From: Alkalithermobacter paradoxus | GTDB lineage: Bacteria; Bacillota; Clostridia; Peptostreptococcales; Peptostreptococcaceae | Length of the DNA: 64,000 nt | Assembly: GCA_002029295.1 (NCBI GenBank) | Contig: MZGW01000003.1 | Span: 1-64,000, forward strand | Direction: 5' to 3' | Part shown: piece by piece, positions 35,757 through 44,287 of the stretch | Position numbering within the stretch: the stretch's first letter is position 1 | How the letters are laid out: every line of letters begins with the position of its first letter | Notes under the pieces: generated by a model | What the model was told of the DNA's origin: nothing | Databases searched by the model: none | What the model saw: the letters and a program-made list of their open reading frames with translations, nothing else | Translations under genes and position numbers: made by a program

Positions 35757-37247
35757 TTAATCTGTTTTTTGTGCACTATCTTGACCTGTATTATCTGGTT
35801 TTTCTTCTTTAGGCTCTTCTTCTTTTGGCTTTTCCTCTTCCTTAGGCTTTTCTTCCTTTGGTTTCTCTTCTTTTGGTTTTTCCTCTTTTGGTTTTTCCTG
35901 AGATACATTTTTTGGTTTTTCTTCTACTTTAGGCACTTGTTTAGTTCCTTTAACTATTATCATAGTTCTTGGCTGATAAACACTTCTTGATACTAATTCT
36001 CTTCTTCCATCTGGATACACTCTATAAGTTTCTGCCCTATATCCATCTCTTCCTGGGTCTTCTATTCTTTCTTTCCCAACTTCTAGGTTACTATCATACT
36101 TTGTTTGTACTTGCTTTGGAATAGTTTGAGTAACTTGACTTGTAATAGTTATATTCTTTTTGTCTGCCTTATTGCCATATATTCTAGAAATCATCCTATT
36201 TCCACTTACAATATTATATATATATATTGGATTTTGATAATTGTTCTTAAACTTAAAGTCTATGCTTCCATAAACGACAGTTGCATCTCTTCCTATATCT
36301 ACATAAGAAGATGGTATTGAATGACTTCTTCTATCTGTTATAGTAAGTCCTGCATACATTACAGCATTGAACATAGTTGAAGATACTTGGCATACTCCTC
36401 CGCCAACACCTTCTTGCATTTCTCCTTGAACTATAACAGGCGCTAACTTAAAGCCTTCTGATAGTCCCCTTTTTCCTGTTGCATTATTAAAAGAGAATTC
36501 TTCTCCTGGATTTAGTACAATTCCACTTGTTCTTTCAGATGAGAGTCTTATATTCTCAGTCCTTCCTGCTACAGAAGAATTAAACTGAGTTGAGTACTCC
36601 CCTAATAATGTATCTATTTTTCTTAGATATTCATATTTAATTTCTGCTTCTTTCTCTACCATAGATATTTTAATCTCTTTAAGTTCTTTCTTATTTTCTA
36701 GTTCATTTAATATATCTTCTTTTAGTTTTTCAATATCTACAACGTATCCACTTTCATCCTGTGTAACACTTATTTCGTTACCTTGAATTCTTATAGTTGC
36801 ATTCTTAGGCTCTTTATTAAGCTCATCTTGTATATCATCTAAAACTTTGTCTAGTTTTTCTTCATCATATTCTTTCTCAAGGTTTATTACATGTATATTA
36901 CCTTGTCTTAAACGCATCACTTTTCTCATATTCTTAAAGTAGCCTTCATCTCTTCCTACATTGTATGCACTCTCAACCGCCTCTTGTACTTTGTATTTAA
37001 AGTCTATTTCATTTAAGTCTATTTCCCAACTTTGATCATCGTATTCAAATTTAATACTTCCAACTTTATACTCTTTATTTATTAAATCTATAGCTTCACT
37101 TTTAGTTAGGTTTTGAACATTGATGTCTCCTATATATACATTATCATATATTGTATCTGTACTCTTTGATGAATAGCTAAATAAAATACCTACAGAAAGT
37201 AATACAAATACTATTGATAATGTTATCAATATTGTAGTCTTTTTCAA
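35757..37247 (-). CDS. VanW-family cell-wall protein with G5 domain and charged repeat tail
   Basis: 496 residues from a TTG that overlaps the nth stop codon (GGGGG 8 nt upstream). Order: N-terminal membrane helix (about 5-25); peptidoglycan-binding-4 type domains (about 30-215); VanW core (about 220-360, with EEFSFNNATGKRGLSEGF, GGGVCQVSSTMFNAVMYAGL and RRSHSIPSSY); a G5 domain (about 370-440, ending QPRTMIIVKGTK); and a Lys-Glu-Pro tail of KPKEE repeats (about 447-490). It is likely outside the cell, anchored by the N-terminal helix, in cell-wall binding or cross-link handling. VanW itself has no proven reaction. It is the last gene of lon-DUF503-nth-vanW. Confidence 0.88.
   Translation of the reverse strand: MKKTTILITLSIVFVLLSVGILFSYSSKSTDTIYDNVYIGDINVQNLTKSEAIDLINKEYKVGSIKFEYDDQSWEIDLNEIDFKYKVQEAVESAYNVGRDEGYFKNMRKVMRLRQGNIHVINLEKEYDEEKLDKVLDDIQDELNKEPKNATIRIQGNEISVTQDESGYVVDIEKLKEDILNELENKKELKEIKISMVEKEAEIKYEYLRKIDTLLGEYSTQFNSSVAGRTENIRLSSERTSGIVLNPGEEFSFNNATGKRGLSEGFKLAPVIVQGEMQEGVGGGVCQVSSTMFNAVMYAGLTITDRRSHSIPSSYVDIGRDATVVYGSIDFKFKNNYQNPIYIYNIVSGNRMISRIYGNKADKKNITITSQVTQTIPKQVQTKYDSNLEVGKERIEDPGRDGYRAETYRVYPDGRRELVSRSVYQPRTMIIVKGTKQVPKVEEKPKNVSQEKPKEEKPKEEKPKEEKPKEEEKPKEEEPKEEKPDNTGQDSAQKTD
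35799..35900 (-). repeat. In-frame repeats coding KPKEE units
   Basis: Short degenerate 15-18 bp units in the 3' end of the VanW gene encode about six KPKEE/KPKEEE copies. Such purine-rich repeats are prone to copy-number change. Confidence 0.8.
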
Positions 37248-37879
37248 TTAAAATTCCCCCTATTTTCTTTAAAATATTTGCAATAACATTTTATAGTACA
37301 ATCTATGCAGTTTGGATTTTGAGATTTGCATGTCCTTCTTCCATGAAATATAAAAAGATGATGTGCCTTTGACCATCTTTTTTTAGGAATAACTTCCATA
37401 AGTTTAAACTCTGTGTCTTCAGGGTTTTTGCTACTAATAATTCCTATTCTGTTAGATACTCTAAATACGTGAGTATCAACAGCTATAGCATCTACTCCGT
37501 ATGCATTACTCAAAACTACATTAGCAGTTTTTCTTCCTACTCCAGGAAGGTTAATTAACTCCTCTAGTGTTTGTGGAACTTGACCAAAATATCTACTTAA
37601 TAAAATCTTTGATGTATTTATTATATTATTCGACTTACTTTTGTAAAGACCACAACTTTTTATAATATTCCCTAGTCTTTCCTCACCTAATTCCACAAAA
37701 TCTTTAGGAGTATTATATTTCTCAAAAAGTTTTGATGTTACTTTATTTACTCTTACATCAGTACATTGAGCAGACAATATAGTAGCAATCAAAAGTTCAA
37801 ATGGAGTAGTGTAATGAAGTTCACATTTTGCATCTGGATATGTTTTTTCGAGTATATCTAGTAATTCGTTAATATCCAT
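37244..37879 (-). CDS. nth: Endonuclease III
   Basis: 211 residues. Bifunctional glycosylase/AP lyase for oxidised pyrimidines. The helix-hairpin-helix LINLPGVGRKTANVVLSNA contains catalytic Lys (about 119), and the Asp is in AVDTHVFRVSNR (about 137). The C-terminal [4Fe-4S] ligands have the exact C-x6-C-x2-C-x5-C spacing (CKSQNPNCIDCTIKCYC). It follows the DUF503 gene by 10 nt and overlaps the VanW gene. Confidence 0.96.
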   Translation of the reverse strand: MDINELLDILEKTYPDAKCELHYTTPFELLIATILSAQCTDVRVNKVTSKLFEKYNTPKDFVELGEERLGNIIKSCGLYKSKSNNIINTSKILLSRYFGQVPQTLEELINLPGVGRKTANVVLSNAYGVDAIAVDTHVFRVSNRIGIISSKNPEDTEFKLMEVIPKKRWSKAHHLFIFHGRRTCKSQNPNCIDCTIKCYCKYFKENRGNFN

Positions 37880-37889
37880 CTTTTTCCTC

Positions 37890-38171
37890 CTAAAGTATTT
37901 CCATTTCTGTATTTATTATTTCTACTCTTCCATCATTTTCTATAAAATCTATCACTTTATCAATAACTTCATTTGCATGATTGCTAGAATTTGATACACA
38001 AACAAACCCTATTTGCGATCTTTGCCACTTATCATTCATTCCAACTTCTCCTATAGAAATATTATATCTAGCTTTTAATCTCTCTATAATACTTTTTATA
38101 ACATGTCTTTTTTCTTTCAGAGAACTTACTTCATATATCATAAGTTCAATCTTACAACTTCCAATAATCAT
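37890..38171 (-). CDS. DUF503 family protein
   Basis: 93 residues from the ATG at 38171 (GGGAG 8 nt upstream); longer starts lack a site. It begins MIIGSCKIELMIYEVSSLKEK and continues KRHVIKSIIERLKARYNIS, the DUF503 pattern of small proteins encoded near infB/rbfA or other core genes in Firmicutes. Function is unknown. It lies between the Lon-like protease gene (55 nt, containing a palindrome at 38212-38235) and nth (10 nt). Confidence 0.85.
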   Translation of the reverse strand: MIIGSCKIELMIYEVSSLKEKRHVIKSIIERLKARYNISIGEVGMNDKWQRSQIGFVCVSNSSNHANEVIDKVIDFIENDGRVEIINTEMEIL

Positions 38172-38226
38172 TATATCACTCCCATCATTTGTTTTAAAAC
38201 AAAATTCAATGCCAAAATAGCTTAAG

Positions 38227-40443
38227 CTATTTTGACATTTCATAGAATTTTTTCAATCTATCATTTATTTTGTCGCAGATTTCCTCAAAAGTTACATCTG
38301 TCAATATTTCTATAGCTTCTTCTATCCTAGAAACTGGATAAATTTTGAATATTCCTTGTTTTATGGCATCCTCTATTTCATCTGTTAAAACTAAATTATC
38401 TATATTATTTTTAGGAATTATAACTCCTTGATTTCCTGTTAGCCCTTTAGACTTACAAATTTGATAAAATCCTTCTACTTTTTCAGTTACTCCTCCAACT
38501 ACCTGAACTTCTCCTTTTTGATTTACAGATCCTGTTACAGCTATACTTTGTTTTATAGGAACCTGACTTAATGAAGATAATAGAGCATAAAGTTCTGCAC
38601 TTGAAGCGCTATCTCCATCTATTCCACTGTAACTTTGTTCAAAGCATATATTAGCTGTAATAGATACAGGAACCTCCTTAGAGAAATTCTCTAATAAATA
38701 TCCACTTAATATTAATACCCCTTTATCATGTATAGAACCACTTAACCTAACTTCTCTTTCTATATTTATTATTCCTCTATTTCCTGGACTACTAGTAACC
38801 GTTATAACTGCAGGTCTTCCAAATGAATATTCACCCATATTTATAACAGATAATCCATTTATAACTCCTATTTTCTTACCTTCAACTGAAATTAACAACT
38901 TATTACTTTTATACATTTCATCAAGTCTTTGCTCTATTTTATTTATTCTATTTATCTTTTCATATATAGCATTTTTTACATCTTCTTTATCTACAAGTTC
39001 GCTATTTCTTCTATCTGCAAATAAATTTGATTCTATTATAAGTTCCTTTATTTTATTAAATCTCGTTGAAAGTTTTTTTCTACTTTGTGAAATTCTTGAG
39101 CTATATTTTAATACTACCTGAACCGCATCATAGGTAAAATGCTTTAGATTCTCCTTTTTGCAATAAGATGATATAAACTTAGCTACTCCTAATTCATTTT
39201 CTTCGTTTCTATCCATATCTGTGTCAAAATCTACTAGTACTTTAAAATATTTATTAAATTCTTCATCATAGAAATACAATACATCATAAAGATAGTGACT
39301 TCCTATTAGTACTATTTTTACGTCAACTGGTATAGGTTCTGGTTTCATAGATGTAGCTGTATCTATTTTTATAGTCTTAAACTGTAAAGTTCGTTTTAGT
39401 ATATCCCAAGAATATGGACTTCTTAGGAGCTGATCTACATATAATACTAAGTATCCTCCATTTGCTCTATGAAGTGATCCAGGAACTATTTTAGTAAAAT
39501 CTGTTTTTATTACTCCTTTGTCATTTTCATATTCTACTCTTCCGAATAAATTTGAATATATAGGATTAAGCTCTAGTATAACAGGAGCATTTTGAACATT
39601 TCTATCTCTTCCATTATCTATAATCAAATTTACTTTATACTTAATAAAGTACTCTTTTTCATCTATATTTTGCATTTCTTCTTCTTCTAGATAAAAAATA
39701 TATATATTATCTAATATATCTTCTCTCATATCTAGTAAATATTTCTTTACCTTAGGGTTTTTTCCGTATTTTCTAAGCAATGACTTTATATAAGGATCTA
39801 CTACAGATATTCCTATATGTTCTTCTAAGTCCATCAATTCCTGCTTTGCCTGTTCTTCTAATTCTCTTATCTTTGATATGGTCTCTATTGTCATATTCTC
39901 TATCTCTATTTTTGCTTGTAAAAACTCCTGAGAATTAGAGTCTATATTTTCATCTATAGGAACAAATACCATTCCATTTTGTGTGCTCTTAAAATTAAAT
40001 CCTTTCTGTTTGCCGTAGTCTTTAATTTGCTGAATTAATGCTTGTTTTTTTATTTCATGATTGTTCAGTATCTGATTTCTTTCTTTCTCGTATCTTTCAC
40101 TATTAGAGGCTTGATTAAATTCATTTAAAAGATCATCTATTAGTTTATCTATATCTTTTTTAAATTTTCTTCCTACCCCCTTCTCAAAGCTTAGGGCTGT
40201 AGGCTCTAGTGGATTCTCAAAATTATATACATAACACCAATCCAAGTGACCATCTTTGTTTTTTGCATATTTCTTGAGAATATCTAAAGCGTATGATGTT
40301 CTTCCTGTGCCTATGTCTCCACTTATATATATGTTATATCCAATATCATCTATATTTAATCCAAACTCCATGGCATTTGTGGCTTTCTCTTGACCTAATA
40401 TCTTTTCTAATGGCTCTAGTTCTGCGGTTGTCTTAAACTTCAT
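38227..40443 (-). CDS. Lon-like ATP-dependent protease (AAA_32/S16 family)
   Basis: 738 residues. The N-terminal AAA-type region has a variant P-loop, GDIGTGRTS (about 42-50, Lys replaced by Arg), and a long helical insert (about 100-230). The C-terminal S16 peptidase domain shows GIDGDSASSAELYALLSSLS with the catalytic Ser, and the catalytic Lys in VVGGVTEKVEGFY about 45 residues later. It resembles the LonB-like proteases of clostridia, distinct from LonA (no N-terminal LAN domain). It probably degrades damaged or regulatory proteins; substrates are unknown. ATG with GGAGG. It starts the lon-DUF503-nth-vanW unit. The Arg in Walker A seems typical of this family but weak ATP use is possible. 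Confidence 0.88.
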   Translation of the reverse strand: MKFKTTAELEPLEKILGQEKATNAMEFGLNIDDIGYNIYISGDIGTGRTSYALDILKKYAKNKDGHLDWCYVYNFENPLEPTALSFEKGVGRKFKKDIDKLIDDLLNEFNQASNSERYEKERNQILNNHEIKKQALIQQIKDYGKQKGFNFKSTQNGMVFVPIDENIDSNSQEFLQAKIEIENMTIETISKIRELEEQAKQELMDLEEHIGISVVDPYIKSLLRKYGKNPKVKKYLLDMREDILDNIYIFYLEEEEMQNIDEKEYFIKYKVNLIIDNGRDRNVQNAPVILELNPIYSNLFGRVEYENDKGVIKTDFTKIVPGSLHRANGGYLVLYVDQLLRSPYSWDILKRTLQFKTIKIDTATSMKPEPIPVDVKIVLIGSHYLYDVLYFYDEEFNKYFKVLVDFDTDMDRNEENELGVAKFISSYCKKENLKHFTYDAVQVVLKYSSRISQSRKKLSTRFNKIKELIIESNLFADRRNSELVDKEDVKNAIYEKINRINKIEQRLDEMYKSNKLLISVEGKKIGVINGLSVINMGEYSFGRPAVITVTSSPGNRGIINIEREVRLSGSIHDKGVLILSGYLLENFSKEVPVSITANICFEQSYSGIDGDSASSAELYALLSSLSQVPIKQSIAVTGSVNQKGEVQVVGGVTEKVEGFYQICKSKGLTGNQGVIIPKNNIDNLVLTDEIEDAIKQGIFKIYPVSRIEEAIEILTDVTFEEICDKINDRLKKFYEMSK

Positions 40444-40501
40444 ATTTTCGCCTCCTTCCCTATTAATACATACTATGTATAATATGTTTATTTGTTAGCA
40501 C

Positions 40502-40556
40502 AAAAAAAAGAACTTATTAAAGAAAATTCTTTATCTAATTTTCTTTACAAGTTCTA
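40502..40556 (-). terminator. Terminator after queG
   Basis: Long imperfect stem (AGAACTTGTAAAGAAAATT arm at 40538-40556 pairing with 40509-40527) followed by a T8 run on the minus strand. The queG stop lies in the loop region. Confidence 0.85.
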
Positions 40557-41424
40557 GATTTCTAATTATTATATTTTTTCCTCTCCAGCTGAATGACCTA
40601 TTACCGTAAGCTCTCTTAAATTCTTTATTCGACATATTTGCAACTTCTTCATAGTCTAAATTTGATATAATATTTTCCCTAAATTCATCAATTTCTGTAC
40701 TTTTTATATTTGTGTTATGATAACATACATCCTGACATATATCACACCCAAATATACTCTTATTTTTTTCAAATAGAGTTTTCTCGAAATCTGAAAGTTC
40801 TCCCTTTTTCTGAGTTATATATGCAAAACACCTACTAAAATCTATTTCAAAGTTACCCAAAATAGCTCCTCCAGGACATTTTTTTATACACTCACCACAT
40901 TTTATGCAAGTTTTATTTAAAGGTAAATCTATTTCAAACTCATAATTGTTTAGCATATATCCTATAAATACATAAGACCCGTATTTGTCATTTATTATGT
41001 TATTGTTTATTCCAAAATATCCTAATCCAGATATATTAGCTAAGTGTCTATCCACTAGTGGTCCATTATCTACGAATGTTTTATACTCAAATCCTTCTAT
41101 GTTTTGACTTAGAAAATTAGCAATTTCACTAAGCTTATTATTTACTATTATATGATAATCTATAGAATGGGTATATTTAGACAAATTGCTATCTTTCCTA
41201 TGTCCTATAAAATAAGGAAATAAACAAACTATTATAGATTTTGCATTTTCCATTGTTAATTTTGGGTCTACTCTTTTTTTTATGTCCTTTTCTTCAAGAC
41301 CTGTATAGTAACCTTTCTTCATTCTTTCATTTAATATATTCTCTAAGTCTTTATAAACTTTTACAGGGGCTATCCCTACTTCTATCCCTAAAGATTTACA
41401 AAATTCTTTTAGTTTATTTTTCAT
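40531..41424 (-). CDS. queG: Epoxyqueuosine reductase-like Fe-S protein
   Basis: 297 residues from the ATG at 41424 (GGAG 6 nt upstream). A cobalamin-binding N-terminal domain (YTHSIDYH, then FVDNGPLVDRHLANISGLGYFGIN with the conserved Asp-Arg) is followed by two ferredoxin-type clusters, CIKCGECIKKCPGGAI and CDICQDVCYHN plus CFAYITQKKG. It reduces epoxyqueuosine to queuosine in tRNA using B12. It is shorter than the E. coli enzyme because it lacks the C-terminal HEAT region, as is usual in clostridia. It is divergent from the RusA-like gene. Confidence 0.87.
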   Translation of the reverse strand: MKNKLKEFCKSLGIEVGIAPVKVYKDLENILNERMKKGYYTGLEEKDIKKRVDPKLTMENAKSIIVCLFPYFIGHRKDSNLSKYTHSIDYHIIVNNKLSEIANFLSQNIEGFEYKTFVDNGPLVDRHLANISGLGYFGINNNIINDKYGSYVFIGYMLNNYEFEIDLPLNKTCIKCGECIKKCPGGAILGNFEIDFSRCFAYITQKKGELSDFEKTLFEKNKSIFGCDICQDVCYHNTNIKSTEIDEFRENIISNLDYEEVANMSNKEFKRAYGNRSFSWRGKNIIIRNLELVKKIR

Positions 41425-41484
41425 AGTAATCTCCATTCTTTACAGCTATAATTTACTACTGTACAATATTTCAGAGGTGATTTG

Positions 41485-41889
41485 ATGATTAAAATAACAA
41501 TACCAGGAAGACCTGTTAGTAAATCTAATTTTAAGCTATGCAATGTCCACGGTCAAGCCTGGATGCCAAAAGAGGGCAAACATTCAAGATACGTAGCTTA
41601 TGAAAATATGATTGCTGGATATATAAACAAGGAATATAGTGGACCTACAATTGAGGAAAATCTTATAACTATACTAAAATTATATTTTCCGAATAAAAGA
41701 ATGGGAGATATTCATAACTACCCAAAGAGTATATGCGATGGAATAGAAAAAAGTGGAATAATCAAAAATGATAAGCAGTTAAAACCTGTACTAATATTTG
41801 ATTATATAGATAAAGAAAACCCAAGAGTAGAAATAGAGCTTTACAAGTCTTCAGAATATGAAATAAGCTACCTTATTTCTAAAAGATAG
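41485..41889 (+). CDS. RusA-like Holliday junction resolvase with altered acidic site
   Basis: 134 residues from the ATG at 41485 (GAGGTG upstream; TTG at 41482 is less likely). RusA-family start KITIPGRPVSKSNFK and the core RMGDIHNYPKSICDGIEKSG. Catalytic acids of E. coli RusA (D70, D72, D91) align with D75, H77 and D96 here with identical spacing, so the middle Asp is His. RusA cleaves four-way junctions as a dimer. Unlike most RusA genes it does not lie in an obvious prophage. It is convergent with the ZIP transporter gene, with only 1 nt between stop codons. Confidence 0.78.
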   Translation: MIKITIPGRPVSKSNFKLCNVHGQAWMPKEGKHSRYVAYENMIAGYINKEYSGPTIEENLITILKLYFPNKRMGDIHNYPKSICDGIEKSGIIKNDKQLKPVLIFDYIDKENPRVEIELYKSSEYEISYLISKR

Positions 41890-41890
41890 C

Positions 41891-42589
41891 TTACTTAATG
41901 ATATTCTCAAGTATTATCATGAATATAAATCCAACTATAAGGCCAAATGTGGCCTTTCTCTCATTTCCTCTACAATGACTTTTAGGTATCATCTCGTTAG
42001 ATACTACATAAAGAATTGATCCACCTGCAAATGCCATCGAAAAAGGTATCAAGTACTCTATATTTTTTAAAAAAAGTATTCCAGCACCAGTAGCTAGTGG
42101 TTCTCCTAATCCTGTAAGTGTTGTATATACTATTGATTTAAATTTTGACATTTTGGACTTATTTAATATATTAGCTATAACAAGTCCTTCTGGTATATTA
42201 TGAACTCCTATAGCAATTGCAAGTAACATTGCCGTAGATTTTCCTTGAGCCTGTGATGCCGCACCTATAACAAGTCCTTCTGGTATGCTATGTATTATAT
42301 GACCTAACACTAGTATAAAATTAGATTTTATCTTATCTTCTGGCATACGTATCTCAATGATATACATAAGTACTGCTCCAGCAAATATTCCTATTATAGT
42401 CTGACTAAGATGTCCTTCTTCAATACATGGAAGTATCAAGCTGTATGCTCCAACAAATATCATTACTCCACCAGCAAAACCTAACAATATATCTTCTAGT
42501 CTTTCACTGAGTTTTTTCATGAATATTATAGGAAAAGCTCCAATTCCTGTACAAAGTCCTGATAGAATACTTGCTATAAAAATATTCAC
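41891..42589 (-). CDS. ZIP family divalent metal transporter
   Basis: 232 residues, eight predicted membrane segments. The ZIP metal path is present: HSIPEGLVIGAA (helix 4) and HNIPEGLVIAN with GEPLATGAG (helix 5 region), each with His-x3-Glu ligands. It is most like the ZupT/GufA group that imports Zn2+, Fe2+ or Mn2+; the ion cannot be told from sequence. A GTG start follows AGGGGTGG. It lies 25 nt downstream of nfo, so the two may share a transcript. Confidence 0.9.
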   Translation of the reverse strand: MNIFIASILSGLCTGIGAFPIIFMKKLSERLEDILLGFAGGVMIFVGAYSLILPCIEEGHLSQTIIGIFAGAVLMYIIEIRMPEDKIKSNFILVLGHIIHSIPEGLVIGAASQAQGKSTAMLLAIAIGVHNIPEGLVIANILNKSKMSKFKSIVYTTLTGLGEPLATGAGILFLKNIEYLIPFSMAFAGGSILYVVSNEMIPKSHCRGNERKATFGLIVGFIFMIILENIIK

Positions 42590-42614
42590 TTTACCACCCC
42601 TAGATATTTAATAT

Positions 42615-43445
42615 CTATAAAGCCCTATTTCTTAGAATTTTGATTTCTTCTCTGTGGATATCTCCATCTCCAGGAGTTTCTAAAAATAATGGCTTACCCT
42701 TTATTAAAGGATGATTCATAAAATTTACTAAAGCTTCTAATCCTATAAGACCTTTTCCTATTATCTCATGTCTATCTTTTTTAGAGTTAAACTCTTTCAT
42801 ACTATCATTAAAATGTACAACTTTAAGCTTTTCTATTCCTATAACATCATCAAACTCTTTAAGTACACAGTCTAATTTATTTACAATATCGTATCCAGCT
42901 GCAAATGTGTGACAAGTATCAAAACATACTCCTATATTTGCACTATAATTGACCTTGTCTATTATCTTTTTTATTTGCTCAAATGTATATCCTATCTCTG
43001 TTCCTTTGCCTGACATAGTTTCAAGAAGTAACATTACCCGTTCATTACCTGTTAATACTTCATTTATTGCACTTGATATTCTATCTATTCCATACTCTAT
43101 ACCCGAACCTATATGACTTCCCGGATGAAAACATATGTACTCTATATTAAGCTGATCTGCTCTTTTTATATCTTCTTTTAGAATTCTTTTTCCAAATTCA
43201 TATACATCATCCTTATTTCCTCCTAAATTTACTGTATATGGAAGATGGGCAAGTAATGGTCCAAATTTATTTTCGCTCCTTATCCCTTGAAATGTATGAT
43301 TATCTTTTTCATCTAATTCTTTAACACTCCCACCTCTGGGATTTCTAGTAAAAAACTGAAAAGTATTTGCTCCTATACTTAAAGCCTCCTTGGCTGCATG
43401 TGTAAATCCTTTTGATATTGAAATGTGCGGTCCTATAAAGATCAT
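42615..43445 (-). CDS. nfo: Endonuclease IV (AP endonuclease)
   Basis: 276 residues, the exact family length. TIM-barrel signature [11 protein letters not shown] at the start; metal ligands in [63 protein letters not shown] (split) and FLETPGDG. It cuts 5' of abasic sites. The 178-nt region upstream contains paired inverted repeats (see 43542-43584) and no gene. Confidence 0.96.
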   Translation of the reverse strand: MIFIGPHISISKGFTHAAKEALSIGANTFQFFTRNPRGGSVKELDEKDNHTFQGIRSENKFGPLLAHLPYTVNLGGNKDDVYEFGKRILKEDIKRADQLNIEYICFHPGSHIGSGIEYGIDRISSAINEVLTGNERVMLLLETMSGKGTEIGYTFEQIKKIIDKVNYSANIGVCFDTCHTFAAGYDIVNKLDCVLKEFDDVIGIEKLKVVHFNDSMKEFNSKKDRHEIIGKGLIGLEALVNFMNHPLIKGKPLFLETPGDGDIHREEIKILRNRAL

Positions 43446-43541
43446 ATTACATCTCCTTTTTTATCTATCATATATAAGTATACCCATTAAAAAGTCTTTC
43501 TTTGAAAGATTTTAAAGGTAGACTTTTTGGAAATTCATAAC

Positions 43542-43584
43542 GGAAATTATAAATTATCCTCAATTCAAAAAGTTTATAATTTCC
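43542..43584. repeat. 12-bp inverted repeat upstream of nfo
   Basis: GGAAATTATAAA (43542-43553) and TTTATAATTTCC (43573-43584) flank a 19-nt spacer. A second hairpin (AAAAAGTCT 43489-43497 / AGACTTTTT 43520-43528) lies between it and nfo. They could be operators, an mRNA structure or a small RNA. Confidence 0.5.
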
Positions 43585-43593
43585 TATTCATTA

Positions 43594-43632
43594 TAAAAAA
43601 AGTATCAACCTAATAGTTGATACTTATTTTTT
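43594..43632. terminator. Terminator after the HTH regulator gene
   Basis: AAGTATCAAC / GTTGATACTT stem (43600-43609 / 43616-43625) flanked by A7 and T7, overlapping the regulator stop codon. Confidence 0.88.
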
Positions 43633-44202
43633 TATATTCCTCTCTCTTCTTATATCTGGCGTTGATATAAAGGTTATATTATACGGTCTTACATTTTCTC
43701 TATCCTTAACATTTTTGTTTTTTAATATTTCATACAACTTATCATCTAAAGCATCCATTAATTCTCTTGCTTCATCTTCGGTCAAATAAAATTCATTATA
43801 ATGCCTTACATGTTTAGATTTTATTTCATTATTCTCTGCAGCTCTATAAAAATCTTCGCTTATCTTTTCAAATAAAGATATAGACGCTTGATTTAGAGTT
43901 TGAACAACGCTATCATTATTCGAATTTAATATACTTTTATCTATTACTATCATCTTGGCAACTGGTAAATAATACTTTTCTATTATTCCAGACTTTATTT
44001 TTTCTTCCACTAATTCTAATATACCTGCTCCTAATAATGTTTTTATATGATAATTTATTTTAGCATGAGGCTCTCCCAACATCTCAGAAAGCTGTTTTGC
44101 ACAAAGTGGCTCATCTCCAAACGATTCTAATATTTCTAGTCTATATGGATGTGATATTGCCTTAATCCCATCTAAATCTCTCAAAACAAGAACATCTTTC
44201 AT
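43624..44202 (-). CDS. Winged-helix (ArsR-like) transcriptional regulator
   Basis: 192 residues. The N-terminal ~80 residues form an ArsR-type winged helix: IKAISHPYRLEILESF, recognition-helix region CAKQLSEMLGEPHAKINYHI, wing LELVEEKIKSGIIEKYY. No ArsR metal-binding ELCVCDL box is present. The remaining ~100 residues are helical with many charged residues, similar to the YdfF/YceK group of clostridial regulators; a ligand is not evident. ATG with a GGGGGGGA site. It has its own sigma-A promoter and terminator, so it is monocistronic. Confidence 0.83.
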   Translation of the reverse strand: MKDVLVLRDLDGIKAISHPYRLEILESFGDEPLCAKQLSEMLGEPHAKINYHIKTLLGAGILELVEEKIKSGIIEKYYLPVAKMIVIDKSILNSNNDSVVQTLNQASISLFEKISEDFYRAAENNEIKSKHVRHYNEFYLTEDEARELMDALDDKLYEILKNKNVKDRENVRPYNITFISTPDIRRERNIKK

Positions 44203-44244
44203 TTCGTCCCCCCCAAGTCCCCATCAAAATATATTATCTAATTA

Positions 44245-44273
44245 ATTATAATAATATAAATTTTAATTGTCAA
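44245..44273 (-). promoter_or_regulatory. Sigma-A promoter of the HTH regulator
   Basis: TTGACA (44273-44268), a 17-nt spacer and TATAAT (44250-44245) on the minus strand, about 42 nt before the ATG. A perfect consensus. It overlaps the 3' flank of glsA. Confidence 0.85.
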
Positions 44274-44287
44274 AATTTTTTAATTTT

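Noticed and set aside
35676..35990. Plus-strand frame rich in Phe and Leu opposite the VanW tail
   Set aside because: Its composition is the antisense of the Lys-Glu repeats; there is no start signal or domain.
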